Source: an uncultured Paracoccaceae bacterium
GTDB taxonomy: Bacteria; Pseudomonadota; Alphaproteobacteria; Rhodobacterales; Rhodobacteraceae
Length of the DNA stretch: 64,000 bases
Direction: 5' to 3'
Assembly: GCA_947492825.1 (NCBI GenBank)
Contig: CANLNT010000001.1
Coordinates: forward strand, 1,736,001-1,800,000
The number at the start of each line of letters is the position of its first letter. The first letter of the stretch is position 1. A model generated the notes under the pieces. It was not told the origin of the DNA. It searched no databases and saw only the letters and a list, made by a program, of their open reading frames with translations. Both the position numbers and the translations under genes were made by a program. Of this stretch, positions 9,267 through 18,109 are shown piece after piece.

Positions 9267-10122
9267 CATTGCCTCCTCGCATCGCGCGCGCCATCTCGGC
9301 CGCGTCACCCAGCTTCCCAGCATCCACGCCGGTTTCAAAACCTGCATCATGCAGCATCGCCACCACGGCCTCGGTCGCAACATTGCCCGGCGCGCCTGGC
9401 GCATAGGGGCAACCGCCCAAGCCCCCGGCAGCTGCATCAAAGCTGCGCAAGCCCTTTTCAAGCGAGACCGCGATATTCCTGAGCGCTTGCCCGCCGGTGT
9501 CATGGAAATGCCCGGCCACCTCAGCCGCTGGCACCTCGCCCAACGCCGCATCCAGCATCTGCCCGACCCGCTCTGGCGTGCCCTTGCCAATGGTATCCCC
9601 CAATGACACCTCGCCTACGCCTAGCGCACGCAAGCCGTGCAAAACTTGGGCCACCTGCCCCGGCGGCACCTGCCCTTCATACGGGCAATCGGTCACGCAA
9701 GAGACATAGCCCCGCACCGCAACCCCCGCTTCTTGTGCCGCCGCAATCACTGGTGCGGCCCGCTCCAAACTCTCTGCGACTGAACAATTCAGATTGGCCC
9801 GGCTGAACCCTTCGGTGGCTGCCACAAACACCGCAATTGCATATTCTCCATGCCGCTTTGCCGCCTGAAACCCCTGCCAGCCGCGCAAGTTGGGCACCAG
9901 CACCTCATAGACCGGCCCCGGCGTCAGCGCGGCCATCACCGCATCTGTCCCGGCCATCTGCGGCACCCACTTGGGGCTGACAAAGGACCCCACCTCGATC
10001 CTTGGCAACCCGGCCCCGGCCAACGCCTCGATCAAAGCGACCTTTTCGGCCACCGGGATCACACGCGCCTCGTTCTGCAACCCATCCCGTGGGCCCACCT
10101 CGTGCAGCGTCACAAAGTCCAC
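9250..10122 (-). CDS. mvaB: Hydroxymethylglutaryl-CoA lyase
   Basis: Cleaves HMG-CoA to acetyl-CoA and acetoacetate, the last step of leucine degradation. The 290-residue TIM-barrel enzyme shows the N-terminal catalytic segment EVGPRDGLQNE, the metal-binding GHFHDTGGQA and the flexible-loop signature GGLGGCPYAPGAPGNVATE with the active-site cysteine. Translation appears to start at a GTG (10122) preceded by GGGGAA. The gene follows repeat copy B and overlaps the hydratase gene, so the two are probably translated together. Confidence 0.96.
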   Translation of the reverse strand: MDFVTLHEVGPRDGLQNEARVIPVAEKVALIEALAGAGLPRIEVGSFVSPKWVPQMAGTDAVMAALTPGPVYEVLVPNLRGWQGFQAAKRHGEYAIAVFVAATEGFSRANLNCSVAESLERAAPVIAAAQEAGVAVRGYVSCVTDCPYEGQVPPGQVAQVLHGLRALGVGEVSLGDTIGKGTPERVGQMLDAALGEVPAAEVAGHFHDTGGQALRNIAVSLEKGLRSFDAAAGGLGGCPYAPGAPGNVATEAVVAMLHDAGFETGVDAGKLGDAAEMARAMRGGNDAGQG

Positions 10123-10133
10123 AGCGTTCCCCG

Positions 10134-10200
10134 CTTCTTCTGGCCAAAATAATCCCGGGGGAGTCGCCTTGGCGACGGGGGCAGCGCCCCCAAACCCGGC
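10134..10200 (+). repeat. Two-hairpin intergenic repeat, copy B
   Basis: Fills the gap between the GST and mvaB genes. It has the same start as copy A (CTTCTTCTGGCCAAAA), then CCCGGGGG, a 6-bp stem GTCGCC-TT-GGCGAC (10163-10176) and an identical 15-base hairpin GGGGGCAGCGCCCCC (10177-10191). Three stem positions differ from copy A and all three are compensated on the other arm. Confidence 0.78.
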
Positions 10201-10201
10201 G

Positions 10202-10852
10202 TCATTCTAACGGCCACGGTGCATAAAAGTCCCGATCATATAGCATGTCGCCGTCCGGCAATGCCGCCTGAAACGCCTCGCGTTCGGCTAGCCGCGCGTA
10301 CCATGCCGCGACCTTGGGCGTCGCGTCCAGATGCACGAAGTGTTTGGCCATAAAAACCGCCTGCCCAACAGCCACATCCGCCGCCGAAAACCCCGATCCC
10401 AAAAGATAATCGCCCGCCAGCCGCGCCTCGGTCGCCTCCAATGTCTTGCCCAGACGTGCGGCCTCCAACTTCATGATGATGGGTGAGCGCATGTGATCCT
10501 CGCGCAGCATCAAATGCTGCTGGGTCAGGTTCGCGCAATGGGCGCTGATCGTCTCGGCGAAGTGAATCCAATCCAGCCAGGCCACGTGGTCCTTGTGCCC
10601 CAAAGGCCGCCCCAGTCCGCGCGGGTCAAACCGTTCGCACAAGACCTGTAGGATTGCCCCACTTTCGCGGATGATGTGACCGTCCAGTTCCAGCGCTGGC
10701 ACCCGGCCGGCGGGGTTCAGCTTCAGATAGGCCTCTGACCGCAGCGTTTTGTCGAATGGATAGACCTCAAGATCAAAGTCCACCGCCAATTCATAAAGCA
10801 ACCACAGCACCCGCATGGATCGGGTGCCGGGGCAATGATGCAACCGGATCAT
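10202..10852 (-). CDS. Glutathione S-transferase family protein
   Basis: A 216-residue cytosolic GST with an N-terminal thioredoxin-like domain (HHCPGTRSMRVLWLLYEL, then LNPAGRVPALELDG and the ESGAILQVL glutathione-site helix) and an all-helical C-terminal domain from about residue 85. The Ser in TRSMR is the likely catalytic residue. It sits inside the leucine-degradation operon, overlapping the mccA stop by four bases. The in-pathway substrate is unknown; protection against reactive acyl-CoA products is a plausible guess. Confidence 0.9.
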   Translation of the reverse strand: MIRLHHCPGTRSMRVLWLLYELAVDFDLEVYPFDKTLRSEAYLKLNPAGRVPALELDGHIIRESGAILQVLCERFDPRGLGRPLGHKDHVAWLDWIHFAETISAHCANLTQQHLMLREDHMRSPIIMKLEAARLGKTLEATEARLAGDYLLGSGFSAADVAVGQAVFMAKHFVHLDATPKVAAWYARLAEREAFQAALPDGDMLYDRDFYAPWPLE

Positions 10853-12774
10853 GACGTCACCTCCAAAGTCACCAGCGGAGCGCCCGCCGCAACCTGCCCG
10901 CCCGTTATAGCGTTGACCTCTGCCACAGTTCCGTCGCGCGGACTGCGCAGCACGTGTTCCATCTTCATTGCTTCGAGAACCACCAGCCGCTGCCCTTCTG
11001 TCACCACATCACCGGGCGCGACTGCTACCGCCTGCACCAGCCCCGGCATCGGGGCCAGCACCGCATCTCCCCCTGCTGACCCGCCACCGCGCGCCAATGG
11101 ATCGGGAATGTCGTAGGTGAGCGGATCTGCCCCAAAGACAGTAACCTGTGCCCCATGGGCTTGCGCGGGCGGGCAACGGCGCGTGCCAACAAACCAGTCT
11201 GCGCCGCGCCGCGTGAAATCATGCGCTTCACCGTCCAGCGTGACCCTGATCCCATCGCCTGAGACCTGCAAAACCGGGTTCAGTTCCAGATCACCAACCC
11301 GCAACGTCACACTCCGTGCCATGGGCTGCCACAGGGTAAAACCCGCATGCGCCCCCGGCTGATCACAGCCCGCCGCGACAATGGCCGCAAAGCATGCCCG
11401 CCAGCCGCCTGCATCGGGTGCCGCTGCCATTTCCGGGTGGCGGGCGATCAGGCCAGTGTCCACCTCACCGCGGCCAAAGCCCGGATGTGCTGCCAACCGC
11501 TGCAGATAGCCAATGTTCGTCACCAACCCGGCCACTTCTGTATCTGCCAAGGCCCGCTGCAACTGGCGCAAGGCCGCCGCGCGATCCGCGCCATGGGTTG
11601 TAACCTTGGCAATCATCGGGTCGTACCACGGCGAAATCTCATCCCCTGCCACCACACCGCTATCGATCCGCGACGATGCCGGAAACGCCAGATGCGCAAT
11701 CCGCCCGGTCGCAGGCAGGAAACCCGCGGGCACATCCTCGGCATAAAGCCGCGCCTCAAACGCATGACCGTTGATTGTCAGATATTCCTGGCGTGCCGGC
11801 AATCCGCCACCAGCGGCCACCTGCAATTGCCAGGCCACCAGATCCACACCGGTGATAGCTTCCGTGACCGGGTGTTCGACCTGCAACCTTGTGTTCATTT
11901 CCATGAACCAGAACCCGTCCGTGCGCAGCCCGTTTGACCCGTCCACAATGAACTCAACCGTCCCTGCCCCGGCATAACCAATCGCCTTGGCAGCCTTGAC
12001 CGCCGCCGCCCCCATCGCTGCGCGCACCGCGTCGGTCATGCCCGGTGCGGGCGCCTCTTCAATCACTTTCTGATGACGCCGCTGGAGCGAGCAATCACGC
12101 TCGAACAAATGCACTGCGTCGGTGCCGTCGCCAAATACTTGAACCTCGATATGACGCGGACTTTGGATAAACTTCTCAATCAGGACCCGGTCATTGCCAA
12201 AGGCCGCGCGCGCTTCGGTCTGGGCGCTGGTCAGATTTTCCTCAAAATCTGGGGCCGCGTTGACCAGACGCATGCCCTTACCGCCGCCGCCCGCCACAGC
12301 CTTGATCAAGACCGGATAGCCGATATCGGCGGCCGCAGCGGCCAAGCCCGCTGCCGACTGATCGTCGCCCTGATACCCCGGCACCACCGGCACGCCAGCC
12401 TGCGCCATCACATCCTTGGCGGCGTCCTTGAGCCCCATCGCCCGGATCGCATTGGCAGTTGGGCCAATAAACACCAGCCCGGCCGCCGCCACATCCTCTA
12501 CAAAGTCGGGATTCTCGGACAAAAAGCCATAGCCGGGATGGATCGCCTCTGCCCCGGCCTCCAACGCCGCTGCGATGATGAGATCACCGCGCAAATAGCT
12601 GTCTGCGACTGGCGCAGGCCCGATGCGGACAGCATGATCCGCCTGAACCACATGCTGCGCTGTTGCATCGGCATCCGAATAGATGGCCACCGTCTCGACA
12701 CCCAATTTCCGCGCAGAGCGGATCACGCGGCAAGCAATCTCGCCCCTGTTGGCGATCAAGATACGGTTAAACAT
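10849..12774 (-). CDS. mccA: Methylcrotonyl-CoA carboxylase biotin-containing (alpha) subunit
   Basis: Carboxylates biotin and presents it to MccB for conversion of 3-methylcrotonyl-CoA to methylglutaconyl-CoA. The 641 residues hold an N-terminal biotin carboxylase (MFNRILIANRGEIACRV start; ATP-grasp GGGGKGMRLV; EMNTRLQVEHPVTE), a linker domain and a C-terminal biotinyl domain with the biotin lysine in EAMKMEHV. The ATG at 12774 gives the canonical N-terminus; codons upstream look non-coding. A phased repeat array ending in GTTAACC lies just upstream. The specific acyl-CoA is assigned from the neighbouring leucine genes. Confidence 0.95.
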   Translation of the reverse strand: MFNRILIANRGEIACRVIRSARKLGVETVAIYSDADATAQHVVQADHAVRIGPAPVADSYLRGDLIIAAALEAGAEAIHPGYGFLSENPDFVEDVAAAGLVFIGPTANAIRAMGLKDAAKDVMAQAGVPVVPGYQGDDQSAAGLAAAAADIGYPVLIKAVAGGGGKGMRLVNAAPDFEENLTSAQTEARAAFGNDRVLIEKFIQSPRHIEVQVFGDGTDAVHLFERDCSLQRRHQKVIEEAPAPGMTDAVRAAMGAAAVKAAKAIGYAGAGTVEFIVDGSNGLRTDGFWFMEMNTRLQVEHPVTEAITGVDLVAWQLQVAAGGGLPARQEYLTINGHAFEARLYAEDVPAGFLPATGRIAHLAFPASSRIDSGVVAGDEISPWYDPMIAKVTTHGADRAAALRQLQRALADTEVAGLVTNIGYLQRLAAHPGFGRGEVDTGLIARHPEMAAAPDAGGWRACFAAIVAAGCDQPGAHAGFTLWQPMARSVTLRVGDLELNPVLQVSGDGIRVTLDGEAHDFTRRGADWFVGTRRCPPAQAHGAQVTVFGADPLTYDIPDPLARGGGSAGGDAVLAPMPGLVQAVAVAPGDVVTEGQRLVVLEAMKMEHVLRSPRDGTVAEVNAITGGQVAAGAPLVTLEVTS

Positions 12775-12796
12775 CCGCGCAATCCTTGACCACAGC

Positions 12797-12862
12797 ACGG
12801 TTAACGCGGCTTAGGGTTTGAGGATGCCCGCAATGTGTATGGTTTGTGCATGTCATGTGCAT
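12797..12862 (-). repeat. 11-bp-phased ATGCACA repeats plus GTTAACC (site 1)
   Basis: Reading the minus strand from 12862, three consecutive 11-base units appear: ATGCACATGAC, ATGCACAAACC and ATACACATTGC. After about 20 bases comes GTTAACC, some 20 bases before the mccA ATG. The same arrangement occurs at 25593-25656. One unit per helical turn suggests a cooperative protein-binding site. Confidence 0.65.
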
Positions 12863-12870
12863 CCCCCCGA

Positions 12871-14427
12871 TCACATCCGGAACACGCCGAAACGGGTGTC
12901 CTCAATTTCGCGGTTCATCGCCGCCGCAAGCGACAACGCCAGCACTTCGCGCGATTTGCGCGGGTCAATCACGCCGTCATCCCAAAGCCGCGCGCTGGCA
13001 TAAAGCGGATGCGATTGTTCCGCGAACATATCAATTGTGGGCTGTTTGAAGGCTGCTTCATCGGCCTCTGACCAGTCTTTGCCTGCGCGCTCCATTGCGT
13101 CGCGTTTGACCGTTGCCAAAACGCCTGCGGCCTGTTCTCCGCCCATCACAGCGGTGCGTGAGGTCGGCCATGACCACATGAACTCCGGGCTGTAAGCCCT
13201 GCCAGCCATGCCATAATTTCCCGCACCGTAGGATCCACCAACGACCATCGTGATCTTTGGGACTTGCGTTGTTGCGACGGCCGTGACCATCTTGGCCCCG
13301 TGCCGCGCGATACCTTCGTTTTCGTACTTCTGTCCGACCATGAAGCCGGTGATGTTTTGCAGAAAGATCAGCGGGATTTTTCTTTGCGAACAAAGCTCTA
13401 CAAAATGCGCGCCCTTCTGCGCGGCCTCTGAAAACAGGACCCCGTTGTTGGCGACAATTCCGCAGGGCCAACCGTCGATCCGGGCAAACCCGGTGACCAG
13501 CGTTTCCCCGAACCGCGCCTTGAATTCATCAAACCTGGACCCGTCCACGATGCGCTTGATCACCTCGCGGATGTCATAAGGCGTGCGCAAATCAGCCGGG
13601 ATCACGTCGAACAATGTGTCGATGTCCATGACAGGGGGTTCGGACGGCAGTCTGTTGTTTTCACGCGACTTTATGCTGCAACTGGCGACCGCCTGCCGGG
13701 CCAGCGCCAAGGCGTGAGCGTCATCTTCGGCCAGATAATCGGCCACGCCAGACAATCGCGTGTGAACGTTTCCACCGCCCAAATCCTCTGCGCTGACCAC
13801 TTCGCCGGTGGCGGCTTTGACCAGCGGTGGCCCGGCCAGAAAGATCGTGCCCTGATCCTTCACGATGATCGAGACATCGGCCATCGCGGGCACATAGGCC
13901 CCGCCTGCCGTGCATGACCCCATGACCACGGCGATCTGCGGGATACCTTTGGCGGACATCTGCGCTTGGTTATAGAAAATCCGGCCAAAGTGGTCGCGGT
14001 CGGGGAAAACCTCATCCTGATTGGGCAGGTTCGCGCCACCAGAATCGACCAGATAAACACATGGCAAACAACACTTTTCTGCAATCTCTTGCGCGCGCAG
14101 ATGCTTCTTGACGGTCATCGGATAATAGGTGCCGCCTTTGACGGTGGCATCATTGCACACAACCATGACCTGCTGCCCGGCCACCCGGCCGACGCCCGCA
14201 ATCACGCCCGCGCAAGGGGCCGCCCCATCATACATGCCATGTGCCGCCGTCGCCCCGATTTCCAGAAAGGCGCTGCCCGGATCCAGCAGGTTCGCCACTC
14301 GGTCCCGCGGCAACATCTTGCCCCGGCTTACATGGCGCGCGCGCGATTTCTCTCCGCCGCCAGCGGCCGCCGCGTCTGCAGCTTTCCGAACGATTTCAAG
14401 GGCCTCCAGATGTGCGGCTTTACTCAT
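12871..14427 (-). CDS. mccB: Methylcrotonyl-CoA carboxylase carboxyltransferase (beta) subunit
   Basis: Transfers CO2 from carboxybiotin on MccA to 3-methylcrotonyl-CoA. The 518 residues contain both halves of the carboxyltransferase fold; recognisable parts are [34 protein letters not shown] and [19 protein letters not shown]. The N-terminus is roughly 16 residues shorter than in many MccB proteins, but AGGAGG 9 bases upstream and the ATGA overlap with the preceding gene support this start. It precedes mccA in transcription, with a 96-base gap holding phased repeats. Confidence 0.95.
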   Translation of the reverse strand: MSKAAHLEALEIVRKAADAAAAGGGEKSRARHVSRGKMLPRDRVANLLDPGSAFLEIGATAAHGMYDGAAPCAGVIAGVGRVAGQQVMVVCNDATVKGGTYYPMTVKKHLRAQEIAEKCCLPCVYLVDSGGANLPNQDEVFPDRDHFGRIFYNQAQMSAKGIPQIAVVMGSCTAGGAYVPAMADVSIIVKDQGTIFLAGPPLVKAATGEVVSAEDLGGGNVHTRLSGVADYLAEDDAHALALARQAVASCSIKSRENNRLPSEPPVMDIDTLFDVIPADLRTPYDIREVIKRIVDGSRFDEFKARFGETLVTGFARIDGWPCGIVANNGVLFSEAAQKGAHFVELCSQRKIPLIFLQNITGFMVGQKYENEGIARHGAKMVTAVATTQVPKITMVVGGSYGAGNYGMAGRAYSPEFMWSWPTSRTAVMGGEQAAGVLATVKRDAMERAGKDWSEADEAAFKQPTIDMFAEQSHPLYASARLWDDGVIDPRKSREVLALSLAAAMNREIEDTRFGVFRM

Positions 14428-14708
14428 GCCTCTGGCCCTCCTGCCATATCAAGCAACTGCCCCTTCGCGCCTGCCGGATAGACCGCCTGCCGCCCGTCGG
14501 AATGCTGGCACCGCACCACAAGCCGAACATCGCCGTGCCCAGCGGTCGCGACACAATCTGTCAATCGCGCCCCAGCCCCGAAAGTCGCAACATATTTTGC
14601 GGCATAACGGTCAATGATCTCTGTCTCAGTCACCGGTTGCCCTGTGCGCCAGCCCAGAACAGCGGCCAGACAAATCAGTCCGGCGAATGGCAGATGCAGC
14701 CACCTCAT
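14424..14708 (-). CDS. Small membrane-anchored or secreted protein in the leucine cluster
   Basis: A 94-residue protein with one N-terminal hydrophobic segment (about residues 4-20), probably an uncleaved anchor or signal peptide, and a polar domain with two cysteines (DCVATAG, RCQHSD) that could form a disulfide outside the cytoplasm. It overlaps ivd at its start and mccB at its end (ATGA both times), so translation is coupled through all three. No domain is recognised and there is no known step of leucine breakdown for it to perform. Confidence 0.75.
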   Translation of the reverse strand: MRWLHLPFAGLICLAAVLGWRTGQPVTETEIIDRYAAKYVATFGAGARLTDCVATAGHGDVRLVVRCQHSDGRQAVYPAGAKGQLLDMAGGPEA

Positions 14709-15868
14709 CCCATCGTTTCCATCATCTCGCGACCCACCAGCATGCGGCGGATTTCAGAGGTGCCGGCCCCGATTTCCATCAGCTTCGCATCCCGGAACAG
14801 CCGCGCCACGGGTGCATCGGCCAGAAAGCCCGCCCCACCCATCGCCTGCACCGCCTGATGCGCCTGTTTCATCGCTTCTTCGCTGGCATAAAGGCAGCAG
14901 GCGGCGGCGTCCTGACGGGTAACGGTGCCGCGGTCACAGGCCTTGGCGACCTCGTATACGTAAGCCCGGGCAGAGTTCATCGCGGTATACATATCCGCGA
15001 TCTTGCCCTGCATGAGCTGAAAGCACCCAATGGGTTGGCCGAACTGTTTTCGGCTCGCCAGATAGGGCATCACTTCGTCCAGACAGGCCGCCATGATGCC
15101 AAGGCCGATCCCCGCAAGCACAACGCGTTCATAGTCCAGCCCTGACATCAGCACTGCGACCCCGCGCCCTTCTTCGCCCAGCACGTTGTCGAACGGCACT
15201 TCGACGTCTTCAAACACCAGCTCTGCCGTGTTCGACCCGCGCATTCCCAGCTTGTCGAAATGAGGGCTGGTGCTGAAACCGGTCATTTGCTTTTCGATCA
15301 GAAAGGCCGTGATCCCGCGCGACCCCGCACCCGGATCGGTCTTGGCATAGACCACCAAGGTGTCAGCGTCCGGTCCATTTGTGATCCAGTATTTGTTGCC
15401 ATTTAGCCTATAGTGATCGTTGCGCTTTTCGGCCTTCAGCGACATCGACACAACGTCAGAACCGGCTCCTGCCTCTGACATCGCCAATGCGCCGACGTGT
15501 TCGCCCGACACCAGTCGCGGCAGATAGGTCTGCTTTTGCGCTTCCGTCCCATTTAGCTTGATCTGATTCACGCACAGGTTGGAATGTGCGCCGTAAGACA
15601 AGCTGACAGAGGCGCTTGCGCGCGCGATTTCTTCGACGGCGACCGTGTGAGCCAGATAGGACATGCCTGCCCCGCCGTAAGCCTCGTCCACGGTCACGCC
15701 CAACAGGCCCAATTCGCCCATTTCCGGCCAAAGTTCAGGGGGAAAAGCATTGCCCGCGTCAATCTGGGCTGCCATCGGTTTGACACGGGACTGCGCCCAA
15801 TTGTGGACCATATCTCGCAGGGCGTTCACCTCTTCGCCAAGGTCGAAAGTCATCGAGGACAGGAACAT
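14705..15868 (-). CDS. ivd: Isovaleryl-CoA dehydrogenase
   Basis: FAD enzyme that oxidises isovaleryl-CoA to 3-methylcrotonyl-CoA, the first committed step of the pathway encoded by the following genes. 387 residues, the family length. It shows the acyl-CoA dehydrogenase signatures [14 protein letters not shown] and [14 protein letters not shown], and the segment [11 protein letters not shown], where isovaleryl-CoA dehydrogenases place their catalytic Glu. C-terminal [15 protein letters not shown] is also typical. The ATG at 15868 gives the usual N-terminus ([13 protein letters not shown]). It is the first gene of the leucine operon. Confidence 0.96.
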   Translation of the reverse strand: MFLSSMTFDLGEEVNALRDMVHNWAQSRVKPMAAQIDAGNAFPPELWPEMGELGLLGVTVDEAYGGAGMSYLAHTVAVEEIARASASVSLSYGAHSNLCVNQIKLNGTEAQKQTYLPRLVSGEHVGALAMSEAGAGSDVVSMSLKAEKRNDHYRLNGNKYWITNGPDADTLVVYAKTDPGAGSRGITAFLIEKQMTGFSTSPHFDKLGMRGSNTAELVFEDVEVPFDNVLGEEGRGVAVLMSGLDYERVVLAGIGLGIMAACLDEVMPYLASRKQFGQPIGCFQLMQGKIADMYTAMNSARAYVYEVAKACDRGTVTRQDAAACCLYASEEAMKQAHQAVQAMGGAGFLADAPVARLFRDAKLMEIGAGTSEIRRMLVGREMMETMG

Positions 15869-15886
15869 ATGGCGGCTCCACTTAAT

Positions 15887-15900
15887 TGAACGCTTGTTCA
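15887..15900. promoter_or_regulatory. Candidate operator upstream of ivd
   Basis: Perfect inverted repeat TGAAC-GCTT-GTTCA, 19 bases upstream of the ivd ATG and 83 bases before the divergent kinase gene. Size and symmetry suit a TetR-type dimer. No regulator gene is in the window. Confidence 0.4.
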
Positions 15901-15982
15901 TTTTAAGGAGATGCCTTGCCCCTGTCGAGTCATTTCTCTTACCGGATTTGCACGGGCCGGAATACCGCGTATCAAAACCGGC

Positions 15983-16837
15983 ATGGAGATTCCTGCGGAT
16001 GTCGCGCGCCTTTACCACCTGACGCCACTGCGCCATGTCGCCAAGACAGGAATCGCGGATATTTGGCACGTCAGGCTGCCTGATGGCCGCGACGCCGCAC
16101 TCAAGGTTTATGAAGCGCGCGATCCGCGTGATGAGGCACCCGGTTTTGACGTCATGCGCACCGCTGATGGCAGCGGGGCCGCACAGGTTTTTGCCTACAA
16201 TGACGGGGTCGCATTGCTAGAATGGTTGGATGGTCCGACGCTGGGCGACCGGGTGCGCGCGGGCAATTTGGCGACGGCTGATCACGATCTTGTCCAGACG
16301 TCGCAGGCCATGCATGCGGCGATCACATCGGTCAACCGGCCTTTGCGCAGCGTGCGCGACTGGTTCGAGGCGCTTTTCGCGATGACGTTTGACCCGACCT
16401 GTCCCGCCTCTTTTGTGGCAGACATCAAAAGCTGCCAGCAACTCGCGCAGGCGCTGCTGGAGACGGAACAGGTTACGCGTCCGCTGCACGGCGATTATCA
16501 CCACGACAACGTCAAAAAGGGGCCAAACGGCTATCGCGCGTTTGATGCAAAAGGTGTCATGGGCGAAGCCGCGTTTGAGGCGTCCAATACCTTTCGCAAC
16601 CCACTTGGTGCCGATGACGTCATCCGGAACGAAGCCCGCGCAATGCGGCTGGCAGAAGACTGGGCAAAAGCAACGCAGACCCCGCCACAGCGGATTCTGC
16701 AATGGGCGGCAGCGCGTGGGGCGCTGTCACTGGCCTGGTCCTGTAGCGGCCATTTGACACCGGATGCAGATGATCTGGATCTGGTGCCGCTTTATCTTAG
16801 GCTGGCTGCGGCTGCATCGCCTGATAGACCGCGCTGA
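15983..16837 (+). CDS. Aminoglycoside/hydroxyurea-kinase-like phosphotransferase
   Basis: A 284-residue protein of the protein-kinase-like fold. The N-lobe shows [20 protein letters not shown] with the ATP-binding Lys, a hinge [13 protein letters not shown], then the catalytic loop [14 protein letters not shown] and the metal segment [16 protein letters not shown]. This order matches the APH(6)/hydroxyurea kinase family. The physiological substrate is probably a small hydroxylated metabolite; drug resistance cannot be inferred. The ATG at 15983 is preferred since the domain begins right after it; an ATG at 15911 directly abuts AAGGAG, too close to act as its site. The last 41 bases overlap the end of the convergent aminotransferase gene. 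Confidence 0.8.
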   Translation: MEIPADVARLYHLTPLRHVAKTGIADIWHVRLPDGRDAALKVYEARDPRDEAPGFDVMRTADGSGAAQVFAYNDGVALLEWLDGPTLGDRVRAGNLATADHDLVQTSQAMHAAITSVNRPLRSVRDWFEALFAMTFDPTCPASFVADIKSCQQLAQALLETEQVTRPLHGDYHHDNVKKGPNGYRAFDAKGVMGEAAFEASNTFRNPLGADDVIRNEARAMRLAEDWAKATQTPPQRILQWAAARGALSLAWSCSGHLTPDADDLDLVPLYLRLAAAASPDRPR

Positions 16838-18005
16838 CCTCTGCCCGGATAATCCGCGCGATCAAGGCACAATCGTCTTCACTAAATGTCAGCGGCAAAC
16901 GCATATCAACGATCCCTGACAGTATTCTGTCGCTGGCTGGCATTCGGTCCGAAGGCGCATAACGCCAACTGTCATAGCGGCTGGTAAAGCCCACAGGTTC
17001 CGCCCCGCCAAACCACTTCAGATCAACCCCGCGCGCGGCACAGCGCGCCTGCACGTCTGCGATCGCATCGTCCGACCACTCCAGCAGCAGGAACTGAAAG
17101 GACGAGGCGACAAAGCCTTCTTTCGCGGAGCGTGGCACCAAAGTCAGGCCCGGCACATCACGTAAACCCGCCTCGACCACGCGGTAGCGCGCATTCCACC
17201 GCGCGGCTTGCGTGCCAAGATTGCGCAACTGGGGCCGCAGGATCGCCGCGCGCAGATTGTCCATCCGGCCAGAGATATTGGGGGTTTCATAGCGTGCAGT
17301 GGCGAAGGCTTCTGGCGGCGGCCCGGCGGCATGCGTGCCAAAGAGCATGTAGCTACCCGACAGCATCGTTGCCCGCGCCATGCCGTCCACGTCATCTGAC
17401 ACCAGCAGCCCGCCCTCGCCCGAGTTGATATGCTTGTAGGTCTGTGTGGAAAAACAACCAAAACGCCCAAAGGTCCCTGATGGCTTGCCGTTCCAGGTGG
17501 CCCCCATCGTATGCGCGCAATCTTCGATCACGATGACGCCCGCCGCGTCACACAGCGCCATCAGCGCGTCCATGTCGCACAGATGGCCGCGCATATGGCT
17601 GAGCAGCAGGACCTTCGCCTGCTCCAGTTTGTTGGCCAGATCATCAAGATCAATGACCAAGGCCTCCGTCACGCCGACATAGACCGGCACGCCGCCGACA
17701 CCGGCAATCGCGCCGGGGACGGGTGCCAATGTAAAGGCATTGGTGAGCACCTTGTCGCCCGGCTGTACACCGCAGGCGCGCAATGCAGTTCCAATGGCAT
17801 AGCCGCCTGACGCCACGGCAAGGCAATAGGTCGCCCCGACAGAGGCGGCAAACTCCTGTTCGAGCAACACGGTTTCCGCCACCTCGCCCGGAACTGTGTT
17901 GTACCGATGTAAACGACCACCCTGCATCAAAGAGATCGCGGCTTGGATCGCCTCCTCCGGGATGGGTTCTTGCTGGGTAAAACTGCCGGTGAATCGTTCT
18001 GTCAT
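16797..18005 (-). CDS. DegT/DnrJ/EryC1/StrS-family PLP aminotransferase
   Basis: A 402-residue fold-type I PLP enzyme. The cofactor pocket is visible as ASGGYAIGTALRA, IEDCAHTMGATWNGKPSGTFG with the PLP-stacking Asp, and the Schiff-base lysine in CFSTQTYKHINSGEGG. Most relatives transaminate keto-sugars for surface glycans or antibiotics, but some work on other substrates; no sugar-nucleotide gene is adjacent, so the substrate is unknown. It overlaps the kinase gene tail to tail and is divergent from the MmgE/PrpD gene across a palindrome-rich gap. Confidence 0.88.
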   Translation of the reverse strand: MTERFTGSFTQQEPIPEEAIQAAISLMQGGRLHRYNTVPGEVAETVLLEQEFAASVGATYCLAVASGGYAIGTALRACGVQPGDKVLTNAFTLAPVPGAIAGVGGVPVYVGVTEALVIDLDDLANKLEQAKVLLLSHMRGHLCDMDALMALCDAAGVIVIEDCAHTMGATWNGKPSGTFGRFGCFSTQTYKHINSGEGGLLVSDDVDGMARATMLSGSYMLFGTHAAGPPPEAFATARYETPNISGRMDNLRAAILRPQLRNLGTQAARWNARYRVVEAGLRDVPGLTLVPRSAKEGFVASSFQFLLLEWSDDAIADVQARCAARGVDLKWFGGAEPVGFTSRYDSWRYAPSDRMPASDRILSGIVDMRLPLTFSEDDCALIARIIRAEVSAVYQAMQPQPA

Positions 18006-18024
18006 GGTGCGACAATGCCTTGGT

Positions 18025-18036
18025 GTAAGCGCTTAC
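18025..18036. promoter_or_regulatory. LacI-type palindrome GTAAGCGCTTAC
   Basis: A perfect 12-base palindrome with the central CG step and half-sites typical of LacI/GalR-family operators. It lies 20 bases upstream of the aminotransferase ATG in the divergent intergenic region shared with the MmgE/PrpD gene. No LacI-type gene is in the window. Confidence 0.45.
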
Positions 18037-18051
18037 GTCAATCGGGCCCGG

Positions 18052-18067
18052 GCGACATGCATGTCGC
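18052..18067. promoter_or_regulatory. 16-base perfect palindrome GCGACATG-CATGTCGC
   Basis: Lies 15 bases beyond the LacI-type palindrome and 42 bases before the MmgE/PrpD start. It could be a second operator or an RNA hairpin. No known regulator motif is assigned. Confidence 0.35.
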
Positions 18068-18109
18068 ATTCAGACGCGCCGGGCAAATTGCAGATGCCAA
18101 GCTAGGATC

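Noticed and set aside
15911-15982. Upstream start for the APH-like kinase
   Set aside because: The extra 24 residues do not fit the family and the AAGGAG abuts the ATG with no spacing.
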